From Caldithrix sp. (GTDB taxonomy: Bacteria > Spirochaetota > Leptospiria > Turneriellales > Turneriellaceae), in assembly GCA_020722745.1 (NCBI GenBank), contig DYKF01000002.1, forward strand, positions 1 through 40,890: 40,890 nt of DNA. The letters run 5' to 3'. Of this stretch, positions 34,286 through 40,890 are shown one piece after another; within the stretch, counting starts at the first letter, position 1; the number at the start of each line of letters is the position of its first letter. A model generated the notes under the pieces. That model had not been told where the DNA came from. It did not search any database and worked only from the letters and a program-made list of their open reading frames with translations. Made by a program: the position numbers and the translations under genes.

Positions 34286-35948
34286 GCCATTTGTCGATTA
34301 CGAACTCAAACAGCGGCTTCAGGGGAAGGGCTTTCTACTCGCTTCTGGAGGAGGCATAGGAAAGTTTGGCGGAAACTTTTCGGTGTTAGCCTATAAAGGA
34401 CAACAATTCTGGATCGATACTGGAATAGCCTTTCCTGATCACAACACGCCTGGCCTTTATAAAAAACTCCCTGATTTAACACTGCTTACCAGCAGCAACC
34501 CAACCGCTGTGTTTTTAACTCATGCGCACGAGGACCACATTGGTTCATTTCCGTTTATTGCGGACCTCCTGCCAGATAAACTACCCATTTATGCATCGCC
34601 TTATACCATGTCACTATTAAGGGCCCGCCTTAAAGACAATGGTGTACAAGACAGGTTTTCCTTTATTGAAATCAATCAAAATCAGTCTGTTACCCTGGGC
34701 CCTGTCCGTTTTTCTTTTTTCTTTTTACCGCATTCCATTCCTCAGGTATATTCTCTTGGTGTTGAAATTAAAGAAATTCAAAGAAAAATATTCTGGACTG
34801 CAGATTTTAAGACCGACGGCAATGAAAAAAGATTTTCTATTGAAAGTCTGCAAAATTTCGCACCAGTAGACTATCTCTTTGTAGACTCTACCGGAGCCAT
34901 TTCGAAAGGGCTGGCAGAGTCCGAAAGCATTGTCAAAGAAAATCTCGAAAAAGTAATCAGCCATGTGAGCGGACGCATATTTATTACAACATTTTCTTCG
35001 CAGGTTGAAAGAATTCGCAGCATTTTTGACATTGCAGCCAAACACGGTCGCAGGGTGGGATTACAGGGCTTTTCGTTAAAAAATCATCTTAGAGCAGCAT
35101 ACGAAGCCGGAGAATTCGATACACCTGTCCATGAGCTTCGCGATCCATCTCCGAGAAACAGGCACTCCGTATGGCTTATTGCAGGCTGCCAGGCAGAGGA
35201 AGGTTCTTCTTTTTACAGACTGGCCCACGACGAATTGAAAAAATTCTCTCTCAATGAAAACGATACTCTGATATTTGCTTCTTCCATGATTCCAGGAAAT
35301 GAAAGCGGAATTTTTGAAGCCCTAAATTTGTTGGCTAAAAAAAATGTAAAAATTATTGGAATTGATGGGGATGACCTGAAAATGCATTCTTCCGGGCACG
35401 GCAAAAAAGATGATATACGAAAACTTGTAGAATGGTTAAAGCCATCTACCGTGGTTCCTATCCATGGCGACCCGATTCATTTTGCCTCCCTGGAAAACAT
35501 GCAGTTAAAAAAAATGCATGGAGTTAAAGAAGTTTTCCGTATTGAATCCGGCAATTTGTATGATCTCACTCAATCCCTTACATCCGTGAAACGCTTCCAG
35601 CCCAAAATTGGCTTCATTGAAGAGGGAGAAATCCATACGGAAGATGTTCTGTACTACAGACGCAAAGAACTTTCTCAAACCGGCGTCTGTACTGTCGTCG
35701 TGCAGCAGGATTCCATGGAGCTCCTTTCTTTTAATTATATTGGTACTTCCAGCGAAAAACTTCTCGCGGAAAAACAGGAAACCCTTCGCGATGCTTTTCA
35801 GCGAATTTTTTATTCACACGGAGGAGAACTAACAAAACAACGCGTAAAAAAAATGCGCGAGAAAATTCACTCTGTAAATCTGCTGTACCTCAAAAAAAAT
35901 CCCTTCGTCAATTTAATCTTTGTCGAGGAGAGCCCAAATTGCTTATAA
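34263..35948 (+). CDS. Ribonuclease J
   Basis: About 561 residues. Metallo-beta-lactamase motif THAHEDHIG near residue 86, WTADFKTDG, the RNase J beta-CASP signature SSMIPGNE, MHSSGHG, and IHGDPIH. RNase J is an endo- and 5'-exoribonuclease for mRNA decay and rRNA maturation. I chose TTG 34263 because GGAGG (34252-34256) is well spaced; GTG 34257 overlaps the Shine-Dalgarno. It is co-translated with dut (overlap) and with the RibD-like gene (10-base overlap). Confidence 0.9.
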   Translation: MVPQADSKPFVDYELKQRLQGKGFLLASGGGIGKFGGNFSVLAYKGQQFWIDTGIAFPDHNTPGLYKKLPDLTLLTSSNPTAVFLTHAHEDHIGSFPFIADLLPDKLPIYASPYTMSLLRARLKDNGVQDRFSFIEINQNQSVTLGPVRFSFFFLPHSIPQVYSLGVEIKEIQRKIFWTADFKTDGNEKRFSIESLQNFAPVDYLFVDSTGAISKGLAESESIVKENLEKVISHVSGRIFITTFSSQVERIRSIFDIAAKHGRRVGLQGFSLKNHLRAAYEAGEFDTPVHELRDPSPRNRHSVWLIAGCQAEEGSSFYRLAHDELKKFSLNENDTLIFASSMIPGNESGIFEALNLLAKKNVKIIGIDGDDLKMHSSGHGKKDDIRKLVEWLKPSTVVPIHGDPIHFASLENMQLKKMHGVKEVFRIESGNLYDLTQSLTSVKRFQPKIGFIEEGEIHTEDVLYYRRKELSQTGVCTVVVQQDSMELLSFNYIGTSSEKLLAEKQETLRDAFQRIFYSHGGELTKQRVKKMREKIHSVNLLYLKKNPFVNLIFVEESPNCL

Positions 35949-36592
35949 AACTTAACATGGCCCAAACTCTCGATGGTCATACGTATCGGGAGGAATCCGG
36001 CTGGGCAACCACAAGTAGCGAAGACCGCAGAAGAATGGACAGGTTGCGCAGCTGGGCCCAAGTTGTCCTTGTATCACGCCGCTCCGTAGAAAAGGATAAT
36101 CCAAATCTTTTTATCAGGAATCAGCCAGATTCTCTGCATCACCCCACTCCTGTAGTGATACTGTCTGACGGTTTGCGAAAAATTGCCGGAAATTTAAGAA
36201 TATTCAATTCTCCCCATCCCCCAGGAGAATTTTGGGTGCAATCTAACGTGCCAGAAACCATAGATGCCCTGATTCAAAGCCCGTCTGAAAAAGCAAGGCG
36301 TTGGAAAATATTACAGTTCAAGAGCATAGTAGATATTGTTGATTACTATCGGAATAAGAATATTTCAAAAATTCTGCTCGAAGGCGGGCCTACACTGAAT
36401 CACTTTTTCCTGGAAGAAAAACTTATCAACGAAGTCTACACAACAATTATTCCGTCTCTATGGAGTGGATTCACCAGCGACCGAATATTTTCGGGAAAAA
36501 GTTTCATAAATAATGTAGCACTAAAACTTGTGTCATCAGAGCGAAGGGGGCACGAACTTTTTTTGCGTTATAAAGTTCGCTACATACCCTGA
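35939..36592 (+). CDS. RibD C-terminal-like reductase
   Basis: 217 residues. The family pattern KLNMAQTLDGHTY, RRRMDRLRSWAQVVLVSRRSVEKDNPNL and the NADPH-loop ISKILLEGGPTLNHFFLEEKLINEVYTTIIP is that of the RibD reductase domain (COG1985). Without the deaminase half it may act in riboflavin synthesis or be a dihydrofolate-reductase-like paralogue. TTG 35939 with GAGGAG upstream. The last gene of the dut-rnj-ribD-like run. Confidence 0.85.
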   Translation: MLIKLNMAQTLDGHTYREESGWATTSSEDRRRMDRLRSWAQVVLVSRRSVEKDNPNLFIRNQPDSLHHPTPVVILSDGLRKIAGNLRIFNSPHPPGEFWVQSNVPETIDALIQSPSEKARRWKILQFKSIVDIVDYYRNKNISKILLEGGPTLNHFFLEEKLINEVYTTIIPSLWSGFTSDRIFSGKSFINNVALKLVSSERRGHELFLRYKVRYIP

Positions 36593-36616
36593 CGGCTGTT
36601 CAGGGAAATATTTTTT
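36586..36616 (+). terminator. Terminator shared by convergent genes
   Basis: CCCTGA (36587-36592), seven-base loop, TCAGGG (36600-36605), then AAATATTTTTT. Both flanking stops (TGA at 36590 plus; TCA at 36600 minus) lie in the stem. It functions best for the plus-strand transcript. Confidence 0.6.
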
Positions 36617-37208
36617 CCAATTTTTCCAGAAGAAGCTCTCCGGCTTTTTCTTGGTTTTGCCACCAGTCTTTTCTGCCGTTTTTTCCAACCTTATTGGTGA
36701 CACACAAAAGGGCCGCATAGGGAATCTGTTCTCTTGCCGCTAAATACGAAAGTCCCGTCGCCTCCATGTTTTCCCAGTACTCATTCATTTCCGTGGATGT
36801 CTTCTTCTGAAACAGAGGAAGTGACTCCAGCAGCCACGATTCATCGACTGTTATTCCAAAAGTGGAATATATGATTTTAGAATCAATCATTGTCTCCATG
36901 CCAGGCGGAATTTTAGTCTGCCAGAGGGGATGCATGAATTCGGGAATTTCTTCGGAACGGTAAAAGGGCATGGCAAATCTGTGGCTCAAGGTGCAATCAA
37001 ATAATGCACCGTTATCTAAAAATCCTGCCGTACCCAGTTGAATCATGGCGGAAGGCTTTTGTTCCGCTCGGGCAAGCTCCATGGCAACTTTAGCCATGGA
37101 ATCGAGGAGACCTATGCCCGTAAAAATCAGTTTAAATTTTTTTTTCTCTTTGAGCCAATCCGTTAGACCATGAATTTCTCTGGGATGCGCAACGAGAAGC
37201 CAGATCAT
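36600..37208 (-). CDS. Nucleoside phosphorylase/nucleosidase family, possibly futalosine hydrolase
   Basis: 202 residues. MTAN/PNP-superfamily motifs: TGIGLLDSMAKVAMELA, IQLGTAGFL, FGITVDES, WENMEATGLSYLA (with the conserved Met-Glu of the ribose site), and CVTNKVGKNGRKDWW near the C-terminus. Several residues differ from MTA/SAH nucleosidase, and the futalosine hydrolase MqnB is a good alternative (menaquinone synthesis). The substrate is not settled. It overlaps the purL stop by four bases. Confidence 0.65.
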   Translation of the reverse strand: MIWLLVAHPREIHGLTDWLKEKKKFKLIFTGIGLLDSMAKVAMELARAEQKPSAMIQLGTAGFLDNGALFDCTLSHRFAMPFYRSEEIPEFMHPLWQTKIPPGMETMIDSKIIYSTFGITVDESWLLESLPLFQKKTSTEMNEYWENMEATGLSYLAAREQIPYAALLCVTNKVGKNGRKDWWQNQEKAGELLLEKLEKIFP

Positions 37209-39457
37209 TTGAAATATTTTTCCAGACCGGTCTCCCAGGCTTGCTGCAAATCAGCTACGTCCATCTTAATGGATCCTATAGTCAGGCTTCCATTATCTGT
37301 AACATCTGCAAATTTCTGTACGGAAACTTTTTGTGTTTCCGCAAGACTTAACAAATCAGCTTCCTTGCTGGAAATAACAGCAACGAGGTATGTATGCGCC
37401 GTTTCACCAAATAATAATTTATCCGCATTCTCGCTCTGTGAAAAAGCAGGATGGATTGTTAAGCCCATAGAGTTTCGCAGGACTTCGCGACCGGCAAAGA
37501 TCATGCGCAACGCACCAACCATCGCTCCCCCGCCAGAAAGGTCTGTAGCTCCCTGCAACAGGTTTAGAGCATTAGCTCGAAGAATAAACTCACCTGACTT
37601 TTCTTCTTCTGCCAAATCAATTTGCGGCAATGGCCCACCCTGTGATCCGCGCAGTATCCACGCATACTGGGAAGCCGAGAGCAGGGGAAGAAATTGCCCA
37701 GCGAGATAGAGTGCTGTGCCAGGACTTGCTGTTGCCGGCAGAGCATCTTCGTGATTTTCCAGCAGACCCACCATGCCAATCATAGGTGTTGGCAAAACGG
37801 GACCATCTTCTGACTCATTGTAAAAGGAAACATTTCCGCCAGTAATCGGAAGCTTAAATGTCTCGGCAGCATGAGACATGGCACGTATGGTCCTTTCAAA
37901 GAAATAGTAATTTTCTGGACGGAAAGGATTAGCATAATTGAGACCATTTGTTATACCTATGGGGGTCGCACCGCTGGAGATGATATTTCTGCGAGCCTCT
38001 GCCACAGTGTGGAGAACTCCCTCATACGGAGAAATAGAAATATAAAAACTGTTTCCGTCTACTGTTACAGAAAGAGCCTGATTACTGTCCGGAACGCGGT
38101 ACACGCCGGAATTCTGTCCAGGCCCGATTTTTCTCATTAATCCGATATCTGTATCGTATTGTCTAAATAAAGGTTTCTTTGAGGCAATATTAACATGGGA
38201 AAGAATCGCCATTAGAATATCCTTTGCTGACGCCTCTTTCTTTTGAGAAATTGCATTGGCAAAGTCTTTTATTTCATGATTTTCGGCCTGGGGAAGAATG
38301 GGCTCTTTTACTTCTCTTTCGTAGCGGGGGGCATCTTTGGCGAGCAAAGAAGCCGGTACGGATGCATACAGTTCACCCTGGTGAAAAATTCGCAGCAGAC
38401 CTGTATCTGTCACCGTCCCAATTTCTGCCGCCTCGAGCTCCCACTTTGTAAAGACAGCCTTTAACTCATCATATTTGTTCGGCTCCACCACAATCAACAT
38501 TCTCTCCTGGCTTTCTGAAAGAAGAAATTCAAACGGCTGCATATTGGCTTCTCGAGCGGGAATTCTGTCCGTATGCAGATCAATCCCAACTCCACCAGAT
38601 GCTGCCATTTCGCTCGAGGAACTTACCAGCCCCGCAGCCCCCATGTCCTGAATGGATACTACGAGTTTCTTGTGGATTACTTCCAGCGTTGCCTCCATGA
38701 CGAGCTTTTCCATAAATGGATCGCCAACCTGAACGGCACTGCGCTCCTCTGCTGATTCATTCGATAGTTCTTTAGAAGCAAAGCTCGCACCATGAATTCC
38801 ATCTCGCCCCGTTCTTGCCCCCACATATACGACAAGATTGCCGGGGCCTTTAGCGCGGGCCGATGCCATGGATTCTACAGAAGCAATACCCACAGTCATG
38901 GCATTGACGAGGGGATTTTTAGAAAAAGAATCGTGAAAAAAAAGCTCTCCCCCGGCAACCGGAATACCCAGCGAGTTTCCGTAATCGCCGATTCCCTTTA
39001 CAACCTGCCGAAGCAGGTATCTATTGCGACTGTTATCGGGATGGCCAAAACGCAGCGAATTGAGCGAAACAAGAGGGCGGGCCCCCATGGTAAAAATATC
39101 GCGCATGATTCCGCCTACTCCAGTAGCAGCCCCTTGGTATGGTTCTAATGCAGAGGGGTGATTATGGGATTCTATTTTGAAGACGACAGCCTGCTTATCG
39201 TTCAGGCGCAGCGCTCCTGCGTTTTCTTCGCCAGGCTTGGCGAGCAGCCGGTCAGAACTGGAATATAAGGTCTTGAGAAGTAAGATGGAATTTTTATAGG
39301 AACAATGCTCTGACCACATGCCGGAAAACATGGCCAGTTCGGTGAAGGTGGGTGTACGACCCAGTTTTTCGCAAATGCGGTCGTACTCGTAAGGGAAAAG
39401 GCCCAGCTTACCGGCCTCTTCGGCTGTTCCTTCTTTGTCTTTCAGGGATTCATTCAT
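37205..39457 (-). CDS. purL: Phosphoribosylformylglycinamidine synthase, PurL subunit
   Basis: 750 residues, the short PurL type that needs PurS and PurQ. Typical motifs: FSGMWSEHCSYKNS, KIESHNHPSALEPYQGAATGVGGIMRDIFTMGARP, GDYGNSLGIPVAGGE, DGIHGASFAS, SIQDMGAAGLVSSSSEMA. It makes formylglycinamidine ribonucleotide in purine synthesis. Neither purS nor purQ is in this window. The start overlaps the MshEN gene by four bases, so it is translated after it. Confidence 0.96.
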   Translation of the reverse strand: MNESLKDKEGTAEEAGKLGLFPYEYDRICEKLGRTPTFTELAMFSGMWSEHCSYKNSILLLKTLYSSSDRLLAKPGEENAGALRLNDKQAVVFKIESHNHPSALEPYQGAATGVGGIMRDIFTMGARPLVSLNSLRFGHPDNSRNRYLLRQVVKGIGDYGNSLGIPVAGGELFFHDSFSKNPLVNAMTVGIASVESMASARAKGPGNLVVYVGARTGRDGIHGASFASKELSNESAEERSAVQVGDPFMEKLVMEATLEVIHKKLVVSIQDMGAAGLVSSSSEMAASGGVGIDLHTDRIPAREANMQPFEFLLSESQERMLIVVEPNKYDELKAVFTKWELEAAEIGTVTDTGLLRIFHQGELYASVPASLLAKDAPRYEREVKEPILPQAENHEIKDFANAISQKKEASAKDILMAILSHVNIASKKPLFRQYDTDIGLMRKIGPGQNSGVYRVPDSNQALSVTVDGNSFYISISPYEGVLHTVAEARRNIISSGATPIGITNGLNYANPFRPENYYFFERTIRAMSHAAETFKLPITGGNVSFYNESEDGPVLPTPMIGMVGLLENHEDALPATASPGTALYLAGQFLPLLSASQYAWILRGSQGGPLPQIDLAEEEKSGEFILRANALNLLQGATDLSGGGAMVGALRMIFAGREVLRNSMGLTIHPAFSQSENADKLLFGETAHTYLVAVISSKEADLLSLAETQKVSVQKFADVTDNGSLTIGSIKMDVADLQQAWETGLEKYFK

Positions 39458-39927
39458 TCTGCCGAATTGTCTGCTCCCTTCATACTGTCAATGAACTGAT
39501 ATGGATAACTGTTTCGTTTGATAAATTCTTTATCGCCAGAAATAGCATTCTCCATTCTGGTAAGAAGAGTTTTTGCTTGAAGAGTAAGATATTTTACGAG
39601 AGTTGCCTTGTCTATGTACCCCTCATTGATGAGCACCATTCCCAGCTTTTCCCCGGTTTCCTGCTGCTTTTTCAAGGCCGCTACAATAACTTCTTTTTTA
39701 ACAACGTTCATTGCCACTAAAAGTTCCCCGAGCTTGGGCCGCCCATGGTTCATCGTAAGATATTCGAGTAGTTTCAGTTCACTAATTAATCCTCTTTCAA
39801 GGAAGATGGATCCAACCTGACCCTCTCCTCTGGATTTTACGAGTGCTACTGCATCGTTATACTGTTGCTCGGTAATAACTCCATCGCGCACTAACTTCTG
39901 GCCGAGGGATTGCTTTTCTCGAAACAT
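39454..39927 (-). CDS. Stand-alone MshEN-like (type II secretion ATPase N-terminal) domain protein
   Basis: 157 residues. Two repeats of LGxxLVxxGxIxxxQLxxAL-type sequence: SLGQKLVRDGVITEQQYNDAV, then KLGELLVAMNVVKKEVIVAAL, then KLGMVLINEGYIDKATLVKYLTLQ. This is the MshEN/T2SSE_N pattern, which in some proteins binds c-di-GMP. The protein has no ATPase domain. c-di-GMP binding is inference. It heads the minus-strand run with purL and the nucleosidase. Confidence 0.7.
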   Translation of the reverse strand: MFREKQSLGQKLVRDGVITEQQYNDAVALVKSRGEGQVGSIFLERGLISELKLLEYLTMNHGRPKLGELLVAMNVVKKEVIVAALKKQQETGEKLGMVLINEGYIDKATLVKYLTLQAKTLLTRMENAISGDKEFIKRNSYPYQFIDSMKGADNSAE

Positions 39928-39961
39928 AAGTCAGCCATGTGTACAAGCATACATTGAACAC

Positions 39962-39988
39962 AAAAAAAGGCCCCCGCAGGAGCCTTTT
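39962..39988 (-). terminator. Rho-independent terminator of the LPP20-like gene
   Basis: On the minus strand AAAAGGCTCC pairs with GGGGCCTTTT (one G-T wobble) around a four-base loop and ends in a run of seven T (39968-39962). It lies 23 bases past the stop. Confidence 0.88.
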
Positions 39989-40011
39989 CAGCTTGTAGTG
40001 TCCCCGTTGAA

Positions 40012-40479
40012 TTAACGGAAGTCTTTGCTGGAGGCAAGGGCTTCGCACTGCTTCTGGATGTTTTTGGAATAAACGCGATATACAACTTCACAGTTATCAT
40101 CGCCGTCATAGCTTTCCTGAACAATCTGTCCGCCTTTCATTACACCTTCAAGTTCTTTGGTGATGGCGATACCGGTAGACTCACCGGAATCAGAGCCGGA
40201 TGCAGCGCTGATTTTTGCCCCAACACACATTTCGATAACACGCTTCTGGGCAGAAAGAAGAGCAGCTTCTTTAGACTGAGTTCTTCTTTTAACAAAGCCT
40301 TTAGCATCGGGAGCTGGAGCGCCGAGACCTTTAACCTGCAGAGTAGCAGTGTCGATAAAGCCTTCGGTCTGGTAGTTTTCTACCTTGCCCTGAAGCTGGG
40401 ATTTTTGAGCGGCTGAAGTGCAAGCGCTGAATGTGATAGCAGCAACAGAGAGCACAGCAATACCAATAAGTTTTTTCAT
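40012..40479 (-). CDS. LPP20-like lipoprotein
   Basis: 155 residues. The signal peptide ends in TFSAC (Cys20), a good lipobox. TQSKEAALLSAQKRVIEMCVG is the LPP20-type helix and CEVVYRVYSKNIQKQCEAL forms the C-terminal strand and helix. Family function is not known. AAGGAG six bases before the ATG. It has its own terminator, so it is a single-gene unit and probably well expressed. Confidence 0.82.
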   Translation of the reverse strand: MKKLIGIAVLSVAAITFSACTSAAQKSQLQGKVENYQTEGFIDTATLQVKGLGAPAPDAKGFVKRRTQSKEAALLSAQKRVIEMCVGAKISAASGSDSGESTGIAITKELEGVMKGGQIVQESYDGDDNCEVVYRVYSKNIQKQCEALASSKDFR

Positions 40480-40535
40480 AGTTTCTCCTTAAGTAATTCT
40501 ACGGTTGTGCCTGAGGTAATCCCTTGGCCATCCAA

Positions 40536-40567
40536 ACTATACCTGACAGAATTGGATTTCCGGTCAA
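40536..40567 (-). promoter_or_regulatory. Weak candidate promoter of the lipoprotein gene
   Basis: TTGACC (40567-40562) and TATAGT (40541-40536) on the minus strand, with a 20-base spacer, which is longer than usual. The gap 40480-40713 otherwise has only AT-rich runs (A and T tracts at about 40607-40628) and no gene. Confidence 0.3.
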
Positions 40568-40713
40568 GCAGTTTTCCGCACAATCCTGATTATGTGACGG
40601 TATAACGAAAAAACCGTTCGATTTTTTTGATGGCTCTGTTATATACTAAGAGGGTAAACTGGGAGCAAGCCGCAGATGAAAGCTACTAAGGATAGAATTT
40701 TGCTAACGTTACC

Positions 40714-40890
40714 CTAAGCTACTTTATCGAGGATGTGATCGAGCATTCTTTTGTTAAATTCATCGCTTTGTTCCCATCTTTTTTGCATATTATCAAGGAT
40801 TGTTTCTAACCGGCGGTTTCCTTCTTCAATCGATCTTTGCAGGCGGGCATTTCCCTCATCCAGAGACTTTTGCAGGCGGGCATTTCCCTC
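40714..40890 (-). CDS. C-terminus of a hendecad coiled-coil protein (partial)
   Basis: 58 codons are open from the right edge to TAG at 40716-40714; the start is outside the window. The protein reads EGNARLQKSLD, EGNARLQRSIE, EGNRRLETILD, three 11-residue units, then a non-repeat tail NMQKRWEQSDEFNKRMLDHI ending LDKVA. An 11-residue period fits a hendecad coiled coil. The DNA repeats with a 33-base period. Function unknown; filament or envelope-associated coiled-coil proteins are possible. Confidence 0.75.
   Translation of the reverse strand, partial: EGNARLQKSLDEGNARLQRSIEEGNRRLETILDNMQKRWEQSDEFNKRMLDHILDKVA

Noticed and set aside
40676-40717. 13-codon ORF (MKATKDRILLTLP) with GGGAG upstream
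   Set aside because: It ends within the stop region of the minus-strand gene and has no support beyond a possible ribosome site; the resemblance to the start of a ribbon-helix-helix protein is too short to use.
1-40890. CRISPR array, prophage, defence island or secondary-metabolite cluster
   Set aside because: No regularly spaced repeats, integrase, capsid, nuclease-defence or synthase genes are visible; gene order and coupling look like core chromosome.

Overview
The window reads as an ordinary chromosomal segment of a bacterium of moderate GC content. A spirochaete of the Leptospirales type is my best guess (inference). The pointers are a di-haem cytochrome c peroxidase behind a PerR-like box, a 7TM-SpoIIE-TPR phosphatase with scattered STAS proteins, several lipoproteins with relaxed lipoboxes, a GAF/HD-GYP protein and a FolE2-type GTP cyclohydrolase. 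No phage, plasmid, transposase, CRISPR array or known defence system was seen. The genes are tightly packed, many start codons overlap the upstream stop, and TTG/GTG starts are common. No gene-free stretch exceeds 300 bases; the longest is about 230 bases at 40480-40713.

Layout: 1-500 holds a repeat end, rpsT and tRNA-Val. 564-4406 holds an alpha/beta hydrolase, a thymidine-phosphorylase-like half protein, an ACT-domain malic enzyme and a ferritin-like DUF455 protein. 4433-7419 (minus) holds a GAF/HD-GYP protein and dusA. 7440-12018 holds the peroxidase, isocitrate dehydrogenase and a GAF-GAF-sigma54 activator. 12015-15704 holds a LapA-like protein, an acidic zinc ribbon protein, lgt and an ABC-2 exporter pair. 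15746-18474 holds an AAA+ ATPase and two lipoproteins. 18548-22755 is a plus-strand run: hisD, a REC-adenylate cyclase, a hypothetical, an LMW phosphatase and prmC. 22794-31835 holds STAS, a GHKL-like protein, an outer-membrane protein, a second STAS, VanY, an M16 protease (minus), DUF3467, holA, SpoIIE and sufE. 31888-40890 holds folE2 and an RluA synthase (minus); dut, RNase J and a RibD-like reductase (plus); then a nucleosidase, purL, an MshEN protein, an LPP20-like lipoprotein and the C-terminus of a hendecad coiled-coil protein (all minus).

The most connected functional theme is signalling. Two STAS anti-sigma-factor antagonists, a protein with a GHKL-like N-box/G-box, and a membrane SpoIIE phosphatase lie within 9 kb and could form a partner-switching circuit. 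A cyclase, an HD-GYP phosphodiesterase and a sigma54 activator sit nearby. The most unexpected non-coding signals are: a perfect 15-bp PerR-like palindrome in the peroxidase promoter; a MITE-like inverted repeat at 24728-24840 whose 16-bp end recurs exactly at 38-53; a stem-loop with a conserved hexamer loop seen three times; a 26-bp tandem duplication carrying a stop codon; and an 11-residue (33-bp) coiled-coil repeat running off the right edge. I did not find a clear, wholly new biological system; the rest is mostly housekeeping.
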